A DNA stretch of 25,475 bases, from positions 1-25,475 of IMG/VR virus record IMGVR_UViG_3300030047_000115. One strand, 5' to 3'. The notes below the pieces were generated by a model. That model searched no databases, was not told the DNA's origin, and saw only the letters and a program-made list of their open reading frames with translations. Source of the DNA: a virus. A program made the position numbers and the translations under genes. Shown here in pieces: positions 23,959 to 25,475 of the stretch; positions within the stretch are counted from its first letter, which is position 1, and every line of letters starts with the position of its first letter.

Positions 23959-24005
23959 TATTTATAGAGATAAACACCCTTTCGGGGATCGACCTTTTTA
24001 TCTCC
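23921..24005 (-). ncRNA. Predicted short RNA 2 (about 85 nt)
   Basis: Between promoter P2 (24012-24041) and terminator T3. The 5' part forms a hairpin GAGATAAA/TTTATCTC (24004-23997 with 23974-23967) containing an inner CCC-GAAA-GGG stem-loop with a GNRA tetraloop on this strand. No credible protein is encoded on this strand. It could be a regulatory RNA, a leader remnant or packaging-related RNA. Transcription has not been shown. Confidence 0.5.
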
Positions 24006-24011
24006 ACAATC

Positions 24012-24041
24012 ATTATAGCAAAAAAATAGCGCTAGTGTAAA
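24012..24041 (-). promoter_or_regulatory. Promoter P2, -35 inside a terminator stem
   Basis: TTTACA (24041-24036), 18-nt spacer, TATAAT (24017-24012) on the minus strand. The -35 lies in the loop-proximal part of terminator T2. Start predicted near 24005. Confidence 0.6.
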
Positions 24042-24094
24042 GCGTTCAATACACTAGCGCTATCCTTTTTAAACCAAACATAGAACATTTATCC
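24019..24094 (-). ncRNA. Predicted short RNA 1 (about 75 nt)
   Basis: From promoter P1 (24101-24129) to the U-tract of T2. It begins with TGTGGATAA-containing sequence and ends in a 14-bp terminator stem. A possible 18-codon leader ORF (24088 to 24032, MFYVWFKKDSASVLNALH, stop in the terminator stem) has no good SD, so it may be a leader peptide or chance. Confidence 0.4.
24020..24063 (-). terminator. Intrinsic terminator T2 (14-bp perfect stem)
   Basis: ATAGCGCTAGTGTA (24026-24039) and its exact reverse complement (24050-24063), 10-nt loop, seven T on the minus strand. A shorter T run on the plus side means it may work in both directions. Confidence 0.9.
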
Positions 24095-24097
24095 ACA
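24089..24097 (+). promoter_or_regulatory. DnaA-box 9-mer in the P1 initial transcribed region
   Basis: TTATCCACA is the strongest-type DnaA box sequence. It overlaps the predicted transcription start of P1, where bound DnaA could repress. A single copy; may be chance. Confidence 0.3.
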
Positions 24098-24100
24098 TAT

Positions 24101-24129
24101 ATTATATCATAAAATAAAAGCGCTGGCAA
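24101..24129 (-). promoter_or_regulatory. Promoter P1, -35 inside a terminator stem
   Basis: TTGCCA (24129-24124), 17-nt spacer, TATAAT (24106-24101) on the minus strand, continuing as the shared 12-mer TATAATATATGT. The -35 is part of the T1 terminator stem. Confidence 0.75.
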
Positions 24130-24143
24130 ATTGTTTGTCAGCG
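24110..24143 (-). terminator. Intrinsic terminator T1
   Basis: Minus strand CGCTGACAAA, loop CAA, TTTGCCAGCG (one internal mismatch), followed by CTTTTATTTT. It begins eight nt past the TAA (24151) of the 61-aa acidic gene and ends the right-hand small-gene operon. Confidence 0.75.
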
Positions 24144-24150
24144 TTATTTC

Positions 24151-24336
24151 TTAAAGTGATTCATATTGAGTTGGTACAATTATTTCATACCCTAAGAGCC
24201 AATAGTCGTTATGCTTTTCTGCTATTTGAGGCTCTGAAACGATATGATCTGAAATATACCAGTCAAAATCTTTTATATCCACTTCTTTGTCGTTGATTAT
24301 TATTTCAACTATCTCGTTGCTTATTTTTTCAAACAT
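24151..24336 (-). CDS. Small acidic hypothetical protein, 61 aa
   Basis: ATG at 24336 preceded by AGGAGG (24348-24343) at a 6-nt spacing, one of the best ribosome sites in the window. The SD is inside the last codons of the preceding cysteine-cluster gene, whose TGA stop lies between SD and ATG. The protein is acidic (EIVEIIINDKEVDIKDFDWYI), with no known domain. Small acidic phage proteins are often inhibitors of host enzymes, but nothing specific supports that here. Confidence 0.75.
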   Translation of the reverse strand: MFEKISNEIVEIIINDKEVDIKDFDWYISDHIVSEPQIAEKHNDYWLLGYEIIVPTQYESL

Positions 24337-24339
24337 TAT

Positions 24340-24510
24340 TCACCTCCTAAGTTTAAACATTCTGTTTATTCTTTCTTGATGTTCTTTTTTAGCCTGTTTA
24401 TAATATGCACAACTCATATAAAATTTTTCTATATGAAGTGTACATTCTCCTCGATCTGTTACGTTTTGGACACAAGATGATTCAAATGGACAAATATTTC
24501 CTTGATTCAT
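24340..24510 (-). CDS. Small four-cysteine protein, 56 aa (paralogue 2)
   Basis: ATG at 24510, TGA at 24340; AAGGGGG lies 6 nt upstream as a ribosome site. Cysteines are spaced C-x5-C-x9-C-x10-C (residues 7-34: CPFESSC, then GEC, then MSC), followed by AYY and a basic helical tail. The spacing is identical to that of the adjacent 57-aa protein, so the two are tandem paralogues. Four Cys in this arrangement suggest a zinc or Fe-S site. No named family recognised. Confidence 0.7.
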   Translation of the reverse strand: MNQGNICPFESSCVQNVTDRGECTLHIEKFYMSCAYYKQAKKEHQERINRMFKLRR

Positions 24511-24513
24511 TTT

Positions 24514-24687
24514 CTACCCCCTTACTAAAGGTTCTTTGTTTTCAAGAATCTTTAATTTCTTTTTTTCCACATCTTCCATTAAAACATAAAGTAAACATTT
24601 TTCAACGGGTTGAGGTATTTGTTCTTGGCAATATACCAAACTCATTGAATTATGGTTACAACGACTAGAGAATTTACATTTTTCCAT
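24514..24687 (-). CDS. Small four-cysteine protein, 57 aa (paralogue 1)
   Basis: ATG at 24687, TAG at 24514-24516. AGGAGG at 24700-24695, 7 nt before the ATG, is an ideal Shine-Dalgarno site. The N-terminus (MEKCKFSSRCNHNSMSLVYC) gives C-x5-C-x9-C, and a fourth Cys ten residues on completes the same C-x5-C-x9-C-x10-C spacing as the next gene. The rest is a Lys/Glu helical tail. Its leader contains a hairpin with an anti-SD loop, so translation may be controlled. Metal binding is inferred. Confidence 0.7.
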   Translation of the reverse strand: MEKCKFSSRCNHNSMSLVYCQEQIPQPVEKCLLYVLMEDVEKKKLKILENKEPLVRG

Positions 24688-24714
24688 TTTAATACCTCCT
24701 ATATTAATTTGTTG

Positions 24715-24755
24715 GTAGACAACTAAATGAAGGAGGAGGACATTCAGCTGTCTAC
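24715..24755 (-). promoter_or_regulatory. RNA hairpin with anti-Shine-Dalgarno loop
   Basis: On the minus-strand RNA a 15-bp stem (24755-24741 with 24729-24715) closes an 11-nt loop UCCUCCUCCUU. Two positions that mismatch on the plus strand become G-U pairs on the minus strand, so the fold is favoured in the sense of the genes. The loop complements the AGGAGG site that starts 14 nt downstream. Confidence 0.75.
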
Positions 24756-24778
24756 TAATAAATTAATTTATAAAGTAG

Positions 24779-24867
24779 GTTAAATAAATATGTGCTTGTC
24801 GGCATACGTGTGAAATGGCGATAACTCACGTATAACATATTTATTTAACTCACATTATAAGTGAGTT
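24779..24867 (-). promoter_or_regulatory. Complex structured leader with alternative pairings
   Basis: A 15-bp perfect stem (24779-24793 with 24835-24849) encloses a 7-bp stem (24804-24810 with 24827-24833). A separate 7-bp hairpin AACTCAC/GTGAGTT (24847-24853 with 24861-24867) shares three bases with the first stem, and a second AACTCAC copy lies at 24823-24829, so alternative folds compete. The last hairpin also flanks a TATAAT (24859-24854) that might be a -10 box, so a DNA operator is an alternative explanation. No protein is encoded here. Confidence 0.55.
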
Positions 24868-24872
24868 TAAAT

Positions 24873-25124
24873 TTATTTCTTAAAATCTGGGTTTTGCTCA
24901 AATAAAGTTATAAATTTTGAAATATTTTCTTCGGATAATTCTATTTGTTTTGCAACAGATATAAAATCAACCATTGTTTGAGTGTCTATCTCTCCATATC
25001 TGCTTTCATTCAATAATACTTCCCTACAAATATTAGTAACGTTAGCCATTATTGATTTGCTAAACATTGAATTTAATATTTGATCTAAGAACTCAACTCC
25101 ACTTGCTTTAAAATCAATTATCAT
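24873..25124 (-). CDS. Hypothetical protein, 83 aa
   Basis: ATG at 25124 overlaps the TGA of the HNH gene (ATGA). Helical and soluble, with segments such as SIMANVTNICREVLLNES and ISKFITLFEQNPDF. No domain recognised. Coupled expression with the nuclease gene suggests a related role in DNA metabolism. Confidence 0.7.
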   Translation of the reverse strand: MIIDFKASGVEFLDQILNSMFSKSIMANVTNICREVLLNESRYGEIDTQTMVDFISVAKQIELSEENISKFITLFEQNPDFKK

Positions 25125-25405
25125 ATATTTTTTTTAATTCTTAAATTATTATACCACTCTTTGCCTTTTTTGTTTATTATAATTTCTTCTAATTCTTTTC
25201 TTTGTTTATTATGAATTAATAAATGGCAATTATTACAAACTGGTATTAAATTTTCTTCTGTATATCTTAATTGTGTATTTGATCCTTTATGAAAAAAATG
25301 ATGATGGCACACTGTTAAATCTCCACATAATAAACAATAAGGATTTTTTTTTATTAAATATTCTTGAAATTTTTTATCAGTCCACTTATTTTTTATTTTT
25401 AGCAT
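25121..25405 (-). CDS. HNH / NinG-like endonuclease, 94 aa
   Basis: Zinc-stabilised ββα-metal style motif: C24-x2-C27, a His cluster (C33 to H36 and H39), R47 in LRYTEENLIPVC, and C57-x2-C60-H61 followed by H65. The block LRxxEENLxPVCxxCH is shared by HNH nucleases and by the phage NinG/Rap recombination nucleases. Its product would cut or resolve DNA. Small size and location in the non-structural region suit a recombination or packaging-associated nuclease; which of the two is unresolved. Confidence 0.75.
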   Translation of the reverse strand: MLKIKNKWTDKKFQEYLIKKNPYCLLCGDLTVCHHHFFHKGSNTQLRYTEENLIPVCNNCHLLIHNKQRKELEEIIINKKGKEWYNNLRIKKNI

Positions 25406-25425
25406 ATTTTTTTAAATTCCCACTT

Positions 25426-25443
25426 AAAACCTCCTGAGGTTTT
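25426..25443 (-). promoter_or_regulatory. Leader hairpin containing AGGAGG
   Basis: AAAACCTC, two bases, GAGGTTTT: an 8-bp stem upstream of the nuclease gene. On the minus RNA the AGGAGG within it is 20 nt from the ATG, too far to be its ribosome site, and is locked in the stem. It could be a weak terminator or an RNA switch. A possible -10 box (TATAAT at 25450-25445) precedes it, but its -35 is poor. Confidence 0.4.
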
Positions 25444-25475
25444 TATTATATGGTTGCAACATCTAGAAATAGAAG

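Noticed and set aside
23942-24040. 32-codon plus-strand ORF starting in GCGTATG
   Set aside because: It shares the start context of some small genes but runs through terminator stems and promoters on the other strand, with no ribosome site.
24405-24668. 87-codon plus-strand frame
   Set aside because: It lies opposite two minus-strand genes with strong ribosome sites and matching cysteine patterns, and its composition is that of an antisense shadow.
22478-25124. Possible recoding of TGA (as in some uncultured bacteria and their phages)
   Set aside because: TGA ends several genes in ATGA overlaps or just before the next ATG, and no gene is improved by reading through it.
1-25475. tRNA genes, CRISPR array, integrase, transposase or attachment sites
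   Set aside because: No cloverleaf, spaced direct-repeat array, recombinase gene or duplicated attachment core was found on either strand.

Overview
The window is one AT-rich segment of a tailed double-stranded DNA phage or prophage, with every convincing gene on the minus strand, so biological order runs from high to low coordinates. The head and tail set fits a short-tailed (P22-like podovirus) particle: small terminase, large terminase, portal, scaffold, major coat protein, fibre genes, lysis genes, a probable head-tail adaptor and two very large putative ejection proteins. There is no integrase, tRNA, rRNA or CRISPR array. The host cannot be named. Promoters are sigma-70 type (TTGACA or TTGTCA, 17 nt, TATAAT). 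Stops are TAA, TAG and TGA (TGA ends at least four genes), so the standard bacterial code applies. A cationic peptide in the lysis block hints at a Gram-negative host, but this is weak.

Right end (25475 to 24151): an HNH/NinG-like nuclease gene and a small gene, then a structured leader containing a 15-bp hairpin whose loop on the coding strand is a perfect anti-Shine-Dalgarno sequence, then two tandem small cysteine-cluster genes and an acidic small gene, several with strong Shine-Dalgarno (SD) sites. At 24143 to 23891 three intrinsic terminators and three sigma-70 promoters are interleaved, with each -35 box lying in or directly after a terminator. This should give two short structured RNAs (about 75 and 85 nt) before the long late operon starts.

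Late operon (23863 to 1703): a small gene, a HELLH metallopeptidase-like gene, a membrane peptide gene, small terminase, an HTH-like gene, a 19-codon membrane ORF, a small gene and large terminase. A new promoter plus attenuator-like terminator precedes the portal. Then come two small genes, scaffold, coat protein, a virion protein, a 14-residue-repeat protein, two fibre/receptor-binding proteins, the lysis block (papain-like peptidase, coiled-coil/membrane protein, 57-residue cationic protein, holin-like protein), a probable stabilisation/propeller protein, a virion protein, the adaptor, and the 961- and 873-residue proteins. The 873-residue protein appears to end in a RelA/SpoT-like nucleotidyltransferase domain, a candidate injected effector. 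The operon ends at a good intrinsic terminator at 1673-1698.

Left end (1580 to 14): a consensus sigma-70 promoter overlapped by a perfect palindrome (probable operator) drives six small genes of unknown function, probably a separately regulated early or host-takeover set.
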